Shown here: one piece after another, positions 13,801 through 22,899 of the stretch
Position numbering within the stretch: position 1 is the stretch's first letter
How the letters are laid out: every line of letters starts with the position of its first letter
Source: Liolophura sinensis
Taxonomy: Eukaryota; Mollusca; Polyplacophora; Chitonida; Chitonidae
Direction: 5' to 3'
DNA: 64,000 bases
NCBI RefSeq assembly: GCF_032854445.1
Contig: NC_088299.1
Location: forward strand, 13,077,608-13,141,607
The notes under the pieces: generated by a model
What the model saw: only the letters and a program-made list of their open reading frames with translations
What the model was told of the DNA's origin: nothing
Database searches by the model: none
Program-made: the position numbers and the translations under genes

Positions 13801-14014
13801 CTTTAGTCATGCTGAAATGGATCATTTAACATTCAAATCATGTAACATAAAATATTACTTTAATGTTATATGCGTTTGTTGATGTTCTTTTCAGGTGTAT
13901 TTGTACCTGGGACACGAGTGTTTGGCGTTTGCTGCTGCTTTCATTTTGTCCGTGGCCTTCGAGTCGCCTTTCCTCAACCTAGAAAAAATTGTACTGAAAG
14001 CCATTGGAAAGTGA
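5144..14014 (+). CDS. NRF-6-like membrane acyltransferase (C-terminal part, 8 exons, 5' incomplete)
   Basis: Eight exons read in one continuous frame: 5144-5245, 5944-6109, 6324-6403, 7040-7141, ~9879-10017, 11333-11525, 12196-12338, 13895-14014, giving about 347 residues to a TGA. Exon phases match at every junction. Family landmarks of the acyltransferase-3 domain of 'nose resistant to fluoxetine' proteins are present in the usual order: [79 protein letters not shown] and [11 protein letters not shown]. Most of the protein is hydrophobic helix, as expected of a multi-pass membrane protein. Known relatives (C. elegans nrf-6, ndg-4) are proposed to move or modify lipids; the substrate is unknown. 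Full-length members have roughly 600-800 residues with a secreted-side NRF domain and the first acyltransferase helices. None of that is visible in 1-5143, so the 5' part is outside the window or lost. Possible poly(A) signal AATAAA at 14391. Family assignment is strong; activity of the locus is not shown. Confidence 0.88.
5280..5470 (+). mobile_element. SINE-like dispersed element in NRF-6-like intron
   Basis: Contains GGTTGGTACGGCCACAGC, AGTCAGTGAATTAATCAGG, CACACTAAGGTTTC and CAGCCACCAAGTAAG, which I associate with a repeated mollusc element. Boundaries and class are not clear. Confidence 0.4.
5738..5797 (+). mobile_element. SINE family A, 3' fragment
   Basis: Only the 3' tail remains: AATGCTGGCCG, ACGTATAAGTGAAAC, AGTACGGCGTAAA. 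Confidence 0.7.
5944..6109 (+). CDS. NRF-6-like exon b
   Basis: Acceptor TTTGTTTTGCAG; one base completes the Arg codon, then [20 protein letters not shown] and a Trp-Trp-Thr-Asn-Leu-Leu-Tyr motif. It ends in phase 0 at GATAAGCAGATG before donor GTAGGC. Confidence 0.9.
6324..6403 (+). CDS. NRF-6-like exon c
   Basis: Acceptor TTTTCACAG; encodes [20 protein letters not shown], the most conserved stretch of the family, and ends in phase 2 at a strong donor GTGAGT. Confidence 0.9.
7040..7141 (+). CDS. NRF-6-like exon d
   Basis: Acceptor ATGTTTCAG; encodes a transmembrane helix ([20 protein letters not shown]) and a short loop, ending in phase 2 before donor GTGAGT. Phases match exons c and e. 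Confidence 0.85.
7558..7652 (+). mobile_element. SINE family A, 3' half
   Basis: CCCGGTTTTCTCCCACCATC, AAGTGAAATATTCTTGAGTA and an (AAATA)n end, in an NRF-6-like intron. Confidence 0.75.
7770..7862 (+). repeat. (AT)n microsatellite
   Basis: About 90 bp of alternating AT with a single C near 7840. The Tyr-Ile open frame across it is an artefact. Confidence 0.95.
7896..8096 (+). mobile_element. SINE family A
   Basis: Begins in a degraded tRNA-like head (GGCTTCCGTGACCAAGG), then GGCCTCTCACCAATGCGGTC, and ends AATACGGCGTAAA plus AAATAAATAAG. It sits 30 bp after the (AT)n run. Confidence 0.8.
8630..8945 (-). mobile_element. tRNA-derived SINE, family B
   Basis: Read on the minus strand: tRNA-like head TTAGAGCATCCGGCAG, central CTCGCTTGGCGCTCAGCAG, GGTGTCTTCGGCATGATACT, and tail CATATGACTGAAATATTG. 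Open frames here are SINE sequence. Confidence 0.75.
9596..9723 (+). mobile_element. SINE family A, 3' half
   Basis: GACGTATGTGGGAAGG, CCAGCAATCTGCGGATGATC and AAAACACCAATCC tail; in the intron before exon e. Confidence 0.75.
9879..10017 (+). CDS. NRF-6-like exon e (5' edge uncertain)
   Basis: Encodes [20 protein letters not shown] and a following helix, ending KKPFNK in phase 0 at donor GTAAGAT. I prefer the acceptor at 9877-9878 (T-rich, ends AACAG). Acceptors at 9859-9860 and 9790-9791 also keep the phase and would add 6 or 29 residues. The 3' end and donor are the source of the 45-bp array that follows. Confidence 0.78.
9998..10437 (+). repeat. 45-bp minisatellite containing exon e end and splice donor
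   Basis: The first unit is the real end of exon e with its donor (GTAAGAT at 10018). The second repeats exactly 45 bp later (10063). After diverged copies, further units carry GTAAGAT at 10275, 10365 and 10410, with a mutated GTTAAG at 10319. Unit landmarks: GACAAGAGACAAGG, ATTCAATAGG, GTAAGATGGTA. The stretch 10140-10230 is too diverged to count units. Confidence 0.88.
11333..11525 (+). CDS. NRF-6-like exon f
   Basis: Acceptor CTGTAACTGCAG; encodes a helix [20 protein letters not shown], a loop with [16 protein letters not shown], and [14 protein letters not shown]. Ends in phase 1 before donor GTATGC. A decayed copy lies at 17142. Confidence 0.9.
12196..12338 (+). CDS. NRF-6-like exon g
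   Basis: Acceptor TCTGATTGCAG; encodes [20 protein letters not shown] followed by [10 protein letters not shown], a hallmark helix of the family. Ends in phase 0 at AGCATG before donor GTGGGT. A decayed copy lies at 18113. Confidence 0.9.
12413..12548 (-). mobile_element. SINE family A, 3' half
   Basis: Starts with (TTTA)n and GATTGGTGTTTTACGCCG; runs to ACCATCCGCAGGTTG. It forms an inverted pair with the copy at 12581. The insertion is absent from the duplicated region near 18290. Confidence 0.9.
12581..12832 (+). mobile_element. SINE family A, near full length
   Basis: tRNA-like head (GTGGCCGAGG), B-box-like GATAAAGTCC, body TCGTACGTGGGAAGGTCTTC, end TTGAGTACGGCTTAAAGC and (AAATA)n. Inverted relative to 12413-12548, 30 bp away. 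Confidence 0.88.
13895..14014 (+). CDS. NRF-6-like last coding exon
   Basis: Acceptor GTTCTTTTCAG; 39 codons encoding the last helix ([20 protein letters not shown]), then [19 protein letters not shown] and TGA. The Glu-Ser-Pro motif near the C-terminus is typical of the family. Confidence 0.9.
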   Translation: MYLYLGHECLAFAAAFILSVAFESPFLNLEKIVLKAIGK

Positions 14015-15780
14015 AACCACTATTCCAGGATTTACAACTGAAATCCAGAATTATAGGACGTTTTAATACTTAACATGGAAAAACGTGGCTTTATTTATTC
14101 CGAGATAGAAGAACGGATCTTCACATTTGGTATGTACAAGCCCCAGCGATTACAGCGACTATTACCTAGAGTGAGATAATCAACGTTCTGCAGGCGCTTT
14201 GACGTCGTTAGTATTATATTTGATCTATACATGTATATGTACTATGGAACAAACGCACCATAACCCTACGCAACATGGATGCTTCTCCAAAATTCTGTGT
14301 GCAAAACAATACTGTTAAATGATTACGTATACGAATTCAAAGAAGTGTGTTATAGTTTGTAACATATTGCCATTGGCAATAATTTCACACAATAAACGGC
14401 ACTTAGACAGACATTTCATTAACTCCAGCTCTTTAGATGATTACTTTGGTTTTGGGCGTCACAGAATAAATATCCTTTCCGATCGGTCTTGATCAACATT
14501 TTACTCGAGGACATATTTTGGCTTTCAGTGCACATCAATTAATACTAATCAGAACGCCATTTGTCTGTTGGGACAAATATCAACGTTGTTATCGTTTATC
14601 GTGAATCTGTACATTCTATACCATCCGGTTATATGCATTCAAAATTGCAAATCAAGAGAATCAGTATATAAGATGGGACAAAAAAAAACTGTAAGTATAC
14701 AACGAAAATATTAACTGTGACCATGGTTCTCCGCCTCGACGCATGTACTGACAAAGAGAAGCAGGCAACATAATAATGACATCGGAGAAAAACCTCTATT
14801 ATTTATCAGTAAATGATTTATAAGTGTAGACCTTTTGTGTATGTTTAATGGAGTGAATAACATTTTGAGTTTGTAATGGGACTAAATGAAACCCACGGTA
14901 TTATGACAAGCGAACCACTGTGGCCAACTGCTACAGAGTCTACACAGCTTTGTCTTCTATATGTATATTGTAGCATTTCTGGAGGTTTGTGTGAATAGTT
15001 CAAGTCTCTATTGAATAATACATGTACTTATTTATGTTAAGTTCACAAATCAATAATCTCGACAAATAAGTTGTTTTCGTCTTTGTTGTACTGTAAGAAT
15101 TGCACATGAAGTGGAACGTCGTGCAAAGAGGATAATTGACGAGCCATAACTGTGGTACATTATACAGTGACTTTTTTATCTGAAAACATAACTCTTCAAA
15201 GGAGTCAGTCTTTTTTTCTGTGTTGATATTGACGCCTTTATAAATTATTAACACTTCAGGATCTCTTACACAATCAGTATTGCTAGACGTGTGGCATGGG
15301 TATTTCAGAAGCATCCCACCCTTACATTGTGTCAAGCGTTTTCCTGAGAGTACAGTATGGTTTGGTTGAGAAGTTGTGTATTTGCTAGTTAACAGAATCA
15401 GAGACCTTCTCTAAACACTTGTCTGAACGTTTGCGCGCACTTCTTGCTTAGTGCTCTCGGATAATCCGTGCTCACTGATTCCAGTTGTATATCCACAGTC
15501 AAGGGACCATGATCTGTGAATCTTTTGTGTTTGCAACGATTTTAGCCGTGTCAAAATAAACAGATAAGAAAAGCACGAAGAAGCATTGTCGGAATTGCTA
15601 TGTTCTCCATATAAAACTAAAATGAATACTAGGAAAGCTTTACCAATGGGTCGGTTAAAGCTAGAAAAGAAATCGAATAAACCGCATTCTATCATGGATT
15701 AATATACAAGCAAACATCATCAGCTTCCAGCGGAAAGCCAAAGGGTTGGCAAACATTATTCCTGTGAGTGAATGTGCTCA
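14015..15780. other. 3' flank of NRF-6-like gene
   Basis: Non-coding. AATAAA at 14391 and 14465 are candidate poly(A) signals. 14015-15260 is conserved in the duplicate (from 19395). Minus-strand open frames at 15000-15335 and 15411-15695 show nothing recognisable. Confidence 0.55.
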
Positions 15781-16313
15781 GGTGTGAAACATCACAGTCA
15801 GTACTATTTCAATATACTGTATATGTAACCCTGAAACAGCATACAGTACCAAATTTACGTTTTTCCGTAAGTTATTTGTACTACATTACTTTGTGTTTAT
15901 GATACAGCAGTTAGCTCTATGTCGCTTCCACATGTTGCGATTGGTGCTATCGTCACTTCGAATTCAATTACTCGAACGAAAAGAGAACAATCCCTATTTC
16001 ATAGATGTTGCAAAATTAGACAAATCGCACCTAGTGAATGCGGCTTATAAAATCGCCTTTGTCTTATTTGTTCGATTACTTAAATGCGATAAATTTGATA
16101 AAACAAATCGAACCGCGTAAATGAAATAAAACCAGAGCAATGTACTTGTTTATTTATTTTATTGGTTTTTTACGCCGTTAGGATACTTTAAATTGGTTAA
16201 CAATCACTAGGTTTGACTATTTTGGGATTAAGGCTCCAGAAACGGAATAAAATTGATGTCTTTGTGTCAATACCTCGGTAAAAAAATAATCGTCCCGTTG
16301 GCTTTACCGCTTT

Positions 16314-16604
16314 GGAGGCCTAATGGTTCGAGCGTCTGTCTCGAGGCCCGGGATCAAGTCTGGTCAAGGCCAAACCAAGCGCTTTAAGAGTGGTACTCGT
16401 TGCTGCACGTTTAGCGCAAGACAATAATGGGTTGGTCGGGTATCAGAATAATCTAATGCCTGGTGTCTTTAGTATGACACTTCTGTGGAGGCAGCACTTT
16501 GGCGGCATCGACTCGACCTCCCACAGAAAGACTCATTATGTGTACACACAACTAATAACTCCCTCTCGTCCTATGATTAAAAAATTGTTCAATACGTCGT
16601 AAAC
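16314..16604 (+). mobile_element. SINE family B, near full length
   Basis: Head GGAGGCCTAATGGTTCGAGC with a B-box-like GGGATCAAGTCTGG; body GGTGTCTTTAGTATGACACT, AGCACTTTGGCGGCATCGAC; end AATACGTCGTAAA. Confidence 0.8.
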
Positions 16605-16729
16605 TCAAAGCATACATGCAGATTTCTGTGGACTTGTTATGCAACACTTAATTTAGGAATTCCTCACTTATCGACAAATGAATTGGTGGATTCCCCCGCC
16701 AAAACAAAGTATGTATACGTATGTATGCT

Positions 16730-16940
16730 TGGCGCTTTACGTCGTACTTAATTGGTTCCAAATTGTCTGACGGCTGGTATATGAATGTGTCTACACGAAT
16801 AGGTTAACAATTTTTCAGTAATATGACGACGGGGAGTCCTCAAGTGTGTAATCATATACTGTGTCTTCCTGTGGAAAAACGAGGAGTCCATGCCACCAGA
16901 GTGCTGCGCCACTGAAGTAAATCGCCGAAGACACCAAACA
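16730..16940 (-). mobile_element. SINE family B, partial
   Basis: Minus-strand copy: TTACTTCAGTGGCGCAGCAC, AGTATATGATTACACACTTG, CGTCATATTACTGAAAAATT. It lies at the junction of the two duplicated blocks. Confidence 0.7.
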
Positions 16941-17101
16941 CCTAATGTGACTGTATTCGTGTCGACCAGCGCACCGTTATCTGATTTAAGTTGAGGGTTA
17001 CTATTGTACTCTGACATAGTCTTCGAAGCAATCTTATTGTTATTTCGCCCCAGTGGCCTTCTATAATGTTTGCTGCGGATTGCTGCCCCAGCCTCCATCT
17101 C

Positions 17102-17131
17102 CCCTCCCCCCCCCCCCCCCACACACACACT
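17102..17131 (+). repeat. C-run and (CA)n
   Basis: About 13 consecutive C followed by ACACACACAC just upstream of pseudo-exon f'; absent from the parent copy. Confidence 0.9.
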
Positions 17132-17141
17132 TCAGTTGCAG

Positions 17142-17289
17142 CTCATTGCGCTGTGTGGATGGTTGGATGCTGTCTTCTTCTCGTCCTCTTCCTGATGTAT
17201 ATCATCCACACGGAATTGAACGAAGGCGCCGAGCCCTTGTCACAGAGTATCCGGACAGCTTATCTTCGCTTGTCATTCGGGCATGGGAG
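17142..17289 (+). pseudogene. Pseudo-exon f' of duplicated NRF-6-like gene
   Basis: Close copy of exon f (11333-11525), acceptor retained (TTCAGTTGCAG). It has a 2-bp insertion near 17172 that shifts the frame into a TGA at 17193, and a 47-bp deletion after CGGACAGC. The donor GTATGC is still present. It cannot encode the domain. Confidence 0.9.
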
Positions 17290-18112
17290 GTATGCACACG
17301 GGTGTGGCTGTTGGAAAATAGCCGTTACTTTACTCCAGTAAAAATCCTTTATATTGCATTGGATTACATGGGTTTGCATTACCTAACATGTGCTGAATAG
17401 CATATTATGTTCGTAAGTATACTCATCTGAAGCAGAGCAATATAGGTAAGAGTGCAGTACGCCTTAAAATTCATGTTTTCTGAAAATTTAGTCATAATCG
17501 TCAAATTGCTCAAAAATGCTCCAGGCTATAGTATTCAACGAAAATCAACCCCAAAGCATTGACTATGGGTTGAGATTCATACGAACTCATTACTCGGTTC
17601 TCAATTTACTTTTAACTATCGCGAAGATGTTTGAAGCTATTTTCGTGTTGAGACTGTATAGGTGGCATATACACGCTCGACTGACGATTGATCGATTTTA
17701 TAACTAAATCTTTAAAGTCAAAAGCGACAATCGTTGGTTTCTCTGAATTGGACAAATCGAAGGACGCAAGGCAAGTTGATTAAACACAAAAGAGCAAGTG
17801 CTAACTACCCAACTGATCTTACGATCTCACGGAGAACATTACACAGTATAACCTTGAGCAAAGAATACATTATTTGCTGTAAGTATTGATCAAAGAACAG
17901 ATCTGAAGACGCAATATTACCTCGTACAAAGAATACATTGCCTGCTGCAAGTATTGAACATCTCAAGACGGTAGTCAAAGGTGAAATTAAAACTTTTTTT
18001 TAGACATTTGTTTGTACATAAAATATCTCTTGTGTCTCGTTACTGGCTGTTGTTGTAATTCCACCGGAAGTTCACTTCTGTGACAGCCTACCCTGTGTTG
18101 CTCTGATTACAG

Positions 18113-18250
18113 GTGTGATAAACAGCATCTTGTCCTTCAAAGGCTTCATCCCGCTAGGTTGCTTGACGTTGGCGATGTATTTCACCTTATCCCAGTGGTG
18201 ACATTTATGTACCCTAGGCGTGCACTCATACATCTAGACAATTACAGCAT
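18113..18250 (+). pseudogene. Pseudo-exon g' of duplicated NRF-6-like gene
   Basis: Copy of exon g (12196-12338) with intact acceptor and first half (CATCTTGTCCTTCAAAGG is identical). Small deletions around 18175-18200 break the Arg-Leu-Thr-Tyr helix. The donor GT is lost: the copy reads ATAATGGGT where the parent has ATG|GTGGGT. Confidence 0.88.
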
Positions 18251-18905
18251 AATGGGTATATTTAGCACTCGGTAGTATTTAGCCTCGTAAATTTTACCCG
18301 GATGCAATGTCAAATACGAAATGAACGAAAGGATGTACAGTGTTCAAGGCCACCAATTTGAAATAAATTATTGATCGATGGTAAAGAATAACGGGATAAT
18401 TTTAGAAACAAAGCATACAGTGTTCTGACATACTACACAGAACAAGCATTAGCACATAAGTGAATTCAGTATGGCGCTTGACTTGCAGTAAATCATGTTA
18501 GACATACAAGCGAAATGACGCATACACTTTCTAAACGGGAACACCATACAGAAAGCAAGCTGCCATTTTGTGCGAGGTTTTCACTGTTTAGATTTTTTTC
18601 GATGGGTCATACTTTTTGTCAACTCGGCATCGTTAAATATCGACTTAAATAACGTATGCAGAGTTACTGTAGTTGATATTTTCCTCGTATATAGCACACC
18701 TTTTATGCACACAGAAATGTTGTGTTATTTAAGTTATAAATAACAAAATAGTATTGAATAGTATCACTTTCAACCTAATTTTTGCCCAAATATAGAACTG
18801 AAAATACGGGTACAAAGTCTTCCGGTCGAGAATCACTCTCACTGTAGGTATTGGCTTAGCTCAAATCACCAGTCAGGTTTATTAAAATTTTTCCTCATTA
18901 GTAAT

Positions 18906-19160
18906 GGGGGCCTCCGTGGCTCAGTTGGTTATCGCGCTAGCGCAGCGTAAGGAAAGAGGAGTCTCTCACAAATGCGGTCGCTCTGAGTTCAAGTCCAGTT
19001 CATGCTGGCTTCCTCTCTGGCTTAACGTGGGAAGGTCTTCCGGCAACCTGCGGATGGTCGTGGGTTTTTCCCCCGGGCTCTGCCCGGTTTCCACCCGCCG
19101 TCGTATAATTGAAATATACTTGGGTATGGCGTGAAACACCAATCAAATAAATAAATAAAT
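18906..19160 (+). mobile_element. SINE family A, full length, younger than duplication
   Basis: Box A region CTCCGTGGCTCAGTTGG, box B GAGTTCAAGTCC, 3' end GGCGTGAAACACCAATC and (AAATA)n. Flanked by imperfect target duplication CATTAGTAAT (18896) / CATTAATAAC (19161). The parent locus near 13475 has no insertion. Confidence 0.9.
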
Positions 19161-19349
19161 CATTAATAACGCATTAGCTTTCTAATCACAGTCCGAGTTT
19201 TGAAATCAAGGACGATATCGGTGTCACATTATTGCAGTAACAAGTTTTCTCAGTCTTGTTTCGCTTGACGTTAAAGCAAAAATGCATTAATTTACTCAAA
19301 GGGATTAGTTATCGTCATTTAAACACTGGCAAAGTTAACAGTAGGATGA

Positions 19350-19400
19350 TTGGTACTATGGTCGAGGAATGAAAGTCATTGGAAAGCGATATCACTGCCG
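19350..19400 (+). pseudogene. Remnant of last exon of duplicated NRF-6-like gene
   Basis: Only the very end of the last exon survives (GAAAGTCATTGGAAAGCGA against GAAAGCCATTGGAAAGTGA in the parent). A deletion joins sequence matching ~13650 to sequence matching ~13996, removing the acceptor and most of the exon. The stop codon TGA has become CGA. The 3' flank is well conserved with 14015 onward. Confidence 0.8.
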
Positions 19401-19785
19401 TAGGATTAGGAACTGCAATCCGGTATTATAGGACCTTTTAAAACTTAACATGCAAAACTGTGGCTTTATTTATTCCGAGATAGAAGAACGGATCTGCGCA
19501 TTTGGTATGTACAAGCACCAGCGATTACAGCGACTATTACCTAGAGTGAGATAATCAACCATCTGCTGGGTGTCCTTTGTATATATGTTTGATCTATACG
19601 TGTATATGTAGTATGACTCAAACGAACCATAACCCTACGCATCATGGATGGTTCTCTCGAAACAGATATCGTTAAGACAAAAATCTGTGTCCATCACAAT
19701 ATGGTAGAATGGTTCGTTTACGAATATTAAAGAAATGTGTTATAGTTTGCAACATATTTTTTCAATGGCGATTATTTCACACAAA

Positions 19786-20034
19786 GTTGGTTAGCGCGCT
19801 AACGCCGCGTAATGACCCAGGAGTCTGTCACCAATGCGGTCGCTGTGAGTTCAAGTTCAGCTCATGCTGGCTTCCTCTCCGGCTGTACGTGGGAAGGTTT
19901 ACCACTAACCTGCGGATGGTCGTGGGTTTCCCCCGGACTCTGCCCGGTTTCCACCCACTATAATGCTGGCCGTCGTCGTATAAGTGAAATATTCTTGAGT
20001 ACGGCGTAAAACACCAGTCAAATAAATAAATAAA
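19786..20034 (+). mobile_element. SINE family A with perfect target duplication
   Basis: From GTTGGTTAGCGCGC to (AAATA)n; box B GAGTTCAAGTTC. Flanked by ATTTCACACAAA at 19774-19785 and 20035-20046. The empty site is seen in the parent copy at ~14381 (AATTTCACACAA). Confidence 0.93.
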
Positions 20035-20351
20035 ATTTCACACAAAAAAATTTGGACAGATATTTTGTTAAATCCAACTTTTTAGATGATTACTTTGTCT
20101 TTATGCGTCACAGAATAAACTTTTTTTCTATTGGACTCGATCGACCAGACTTCACTCGAGAATATACTTTTGCTTTCATTCCACATTAATACTAATAAAC
20201 ATGTTACTAGTATTTGCCCCTATGGAGAAATACATCAACGTTCTTTCACGCGAATCTGTCCTTGCGAATCCAGATTTCTACCTTCAAAATCGCAAATCAA
20301 GACAATCATTATTTAAGATGGGGCCAAAAATTCCCTCCAAGTATACAACGA

Positions 20352-20392
20352 AAACATTGTTGAGTACAGCGTAAAACAACAATCAAATAAAT
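20352..20392 (+). mobile_element. SINE family A, tail fragment
   Basis: TTGAGTACAGCGTAAAACAA followed by CAATCAAATAAATG. Confidence 0.55.
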
Positions 20393-20974
20393 GATACAAC
20401 GAAAACACGAAAGGCCTTACTGTGACCATGGCTCTTCACCTTGACACTGCACCAACAAAGATAAGCAAGTAACATTATTATCAATGATATCGGAGAAAAA
20501 TGATTCTCATTAAATGATCTACAAGTAGAAACCTATTGTGTATGTTCAATGGAGTGAATAACATTTTGAATTTCGACTGAGGCTTAATGAAACCCACGAC
20601 GACAGTATTATGTCAGGTACACCCTGCAGCCAACTGGCACAGAACGCTCGCAGCTTTGTCTTCAGTATGTATATTGTAGCATTTTCCTAGGTTTGTGTGA
20701 ATAGTTTAAGTGTCTGTTAAATGATACATGTAATGATTTATGTTGAATTCACGAACCATTAATTTCGACAAATAAAGTGTTTTTGTCTATGCTGTGCTGT
20801 AACAATTGCACATTAAGAGCAAAGTGGTGTAAAGATAGTACGGGTAATTGAAGAACCATAACTGTGATACAGTGATGCCAGTGTGGTGATAGATTTTAAT
20901 CTCAAAATATAACTCTTCACCACAGCCTATGTTTTGTCATTATTGATTTTGACTCCTTTGTTAACATATTAAAG

Positions 20975-22060
20975 GAAAAGATCCCTAAAATGGAAGTGGG
21001 TATCACTAAATGGACCACTTAAAACTATGTGCAAATATACTTTTTTTTACATTTTTGTGAAACGATTTCAAGGCGCACTAACATTTGAATTCTAAGGTGG
21101 GCTTGATAAGCCATACTATCAAAGGTCAGAACGTAACAAGAAGCTTAACCCGCTTTAATCACCACACTGAATGTTGGAATAACTCTTTTACCTATGAGTA
21201 AAACCTTACTGAAATAATGTTCCCAAAAATTCCTTCCTTCTGGGGAATATCGGGAAAAAAGTTGGTGTGACGCCAGAGTTCCTAGATACCCTCAGTATGG
21301 CTCATAAAGCCCATCATAGTATTCAAATATTTCAATGCCTTTTAACTCCTAGAAAATCTAAAAAAATAAATGAAAGCATTTTTGTGCACAGTTTTCAGCT
21401 GTCTATGTTGAGTCTTACTGCATGTTTTAGTTGTCTTTTGCTTTAAAACTTTAGGATGTCTATACAACCATAGGTCTGAATTCATATCATCGTAGCTATT
21501 GCATCGCAAATAACACAAATGTAACCAATTCACCCACTCCAACAGCATCAGAACTTTGCTAGCCGCCATTTTTAAATCACGTGACTCTGCTGTTTGGGGT
21601 GGAATCGGCTGCTCTTCCCAAAATTAAGATCATCGTTTTTTCACGATATAATTGGTTATAGATCATTTCTGTTCATTATTAACGCACAAATTAAAGTTAA
21701 GACTCCCAAACAATGTGGCAATCCCCTTTTAGATGGTGTACATCTTATTGGTTTCAGTCAAATCATTCCACGAGTTTATCTTTTTTCGGACGATACCGAG
21801 TGCGGCTGAATCAAATTGAAAATGGTGGTTAGCGAAGATTGGCTTGCCGATGATATTACAGATACATTTGTGTTAATTGTAACGTTATGGTTTTTACTAT
21901 TCACGGATAAATAGGTGATATCAAGTAAGAGTTACTGAAGGATTAAAGGAAACATGTTTTTGCAACATATAGCTTTCACATGTTAAGGACCTCACCCCGG
22001 AAGGACCGAGTTCCAGGTTAGTAAATGAAAGAGTACAGATCTGTATTTCTGAAAGGTAAG
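20975..22060. other. Non-coding segment without match in parent duplicate
   Basis: Lies inside the decayed duplication between conserved blocks. I see no element ends or coding potential. It is either an insertion here or a replaced stretch. Confidence 0.4.
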
Positions 22061-22494
22061 CTGGGAAGAATGAAACAAATGAGAAAAATTATTCCTTTGA
22101 GTGACTGAGTCCAGTTGTGAAACATTCCAGTCAATATTAATTAATTATACTGTCTATATGTACAGTAGGCCTGACACTGCATGATGTACCCAGAATACGT
22201 TACTGCTTTAATAAGTTCTACATTACTTTTGTGTTTGTGTTTTCTATTGTGAAACCACAGAGGGCGCAATGGTTAGCTCTGTGTCATTTCTACATGTTGG
22301 GATTATCGCCACGTCGAATACTCGAACGAATATAGAAAAAACGTTATTTCATATAAGTTGTAAAATTAGACAAATCGCCTCTAGTGAACGCGGCTTACGA
22401 AATCGCGTTGGCCCTATTTCGTCCCATTATTCGAGTTCGATAAATCAATACGACAAATCGAATCGTTTGAACAAAATAAAAACAGAGCAATGTA

Positions 22495-22550
22495 TTTATT
22501 AAATTTTTTATTTGATTGATGTTTTACGCCGTTAGAACACTGTAAATTAG
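22495..22550 (-). mobile_element. SINE family A tail, shared by both duplicates
   Basis: TTATTTGATTGATGTTTTAC followed by GCCGTTAGAACACTGTAAAT; the parent has the same fragment at 16147-16195. It predates the duplication. Confidence 0.7.
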
Positions 22551-22711
22551 CCCATCATGCGTTTGTCTTTAAAATTGCTATGTGTTGGAAATGAACATAT
22601 CGGCATGGGTTTGGGGATTTCTAGCCTGAGGCTTTAGAAACGGTATAAACAGAATAAAATTTATCAGTGCCCTGATAAAAATAAACATCGTCCTGGGAAC
22701 TTTACCACTCC

Positions 22712-22880
22712 AGACACCTAATGGTTAAAGCGTCCGCCTCGAAGTTAAGAGACCCGAAATCAAACTCAGTATATATACTGTGTCTTTCTGTACAACTCCT
22801 GCCTCCAAAGTGCCACCTGAAGTACCGCGCCGAAAACAGCAGACATGACGCTCCAACCAGTCACATTACGCTAAAAACTA
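22712..22880 (+). mobile_element. Chimeric SINE B fragment
   Basis: Head in plus orientation (ACCTAATGGTTAAAGCGTCC, TCAAGTTAAGAG-like) followed directly by SINE B body in minus orientation (CTGAAGTACCGCGCCGAAAA, CAGACATGACGCTCCA). Confidence 0.6.
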
Positions 22881-22899
22881 AAAACAGAAGTAATAATGA

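Larger units (their letters stand above)
11170..16610 (+). repeat. Segmental duplication, parent copy
   Basis: Colinear with 16940-22880. Matching landmarks: upstream intron (11170 with 16945), exons f and g, 3' flank with GTGGCTTTATTTATTCCGAG (14082 with 19461), CAAATCGCACCTAGTGAATG-type sequence (16021 with 22371) and the SINE B head (16314 with ~22712). This copy keeps intact exons. Confidence 0.85.
16940..22880 (+). repeat. Segmental duplication, decayed copy
   Basis: Tandem copy of 11170-16610, starting ~330 bp after the parent ends; a minus-oriented SINE B (16730-16940) sits at the junction. It contains three pseudo-exons of the NRF-6-like gene, two SINE A insertions absent from the parent and about 1.1 kb (roughly 20975-22060) with no clear counterpart. 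Confidence 0.83.
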
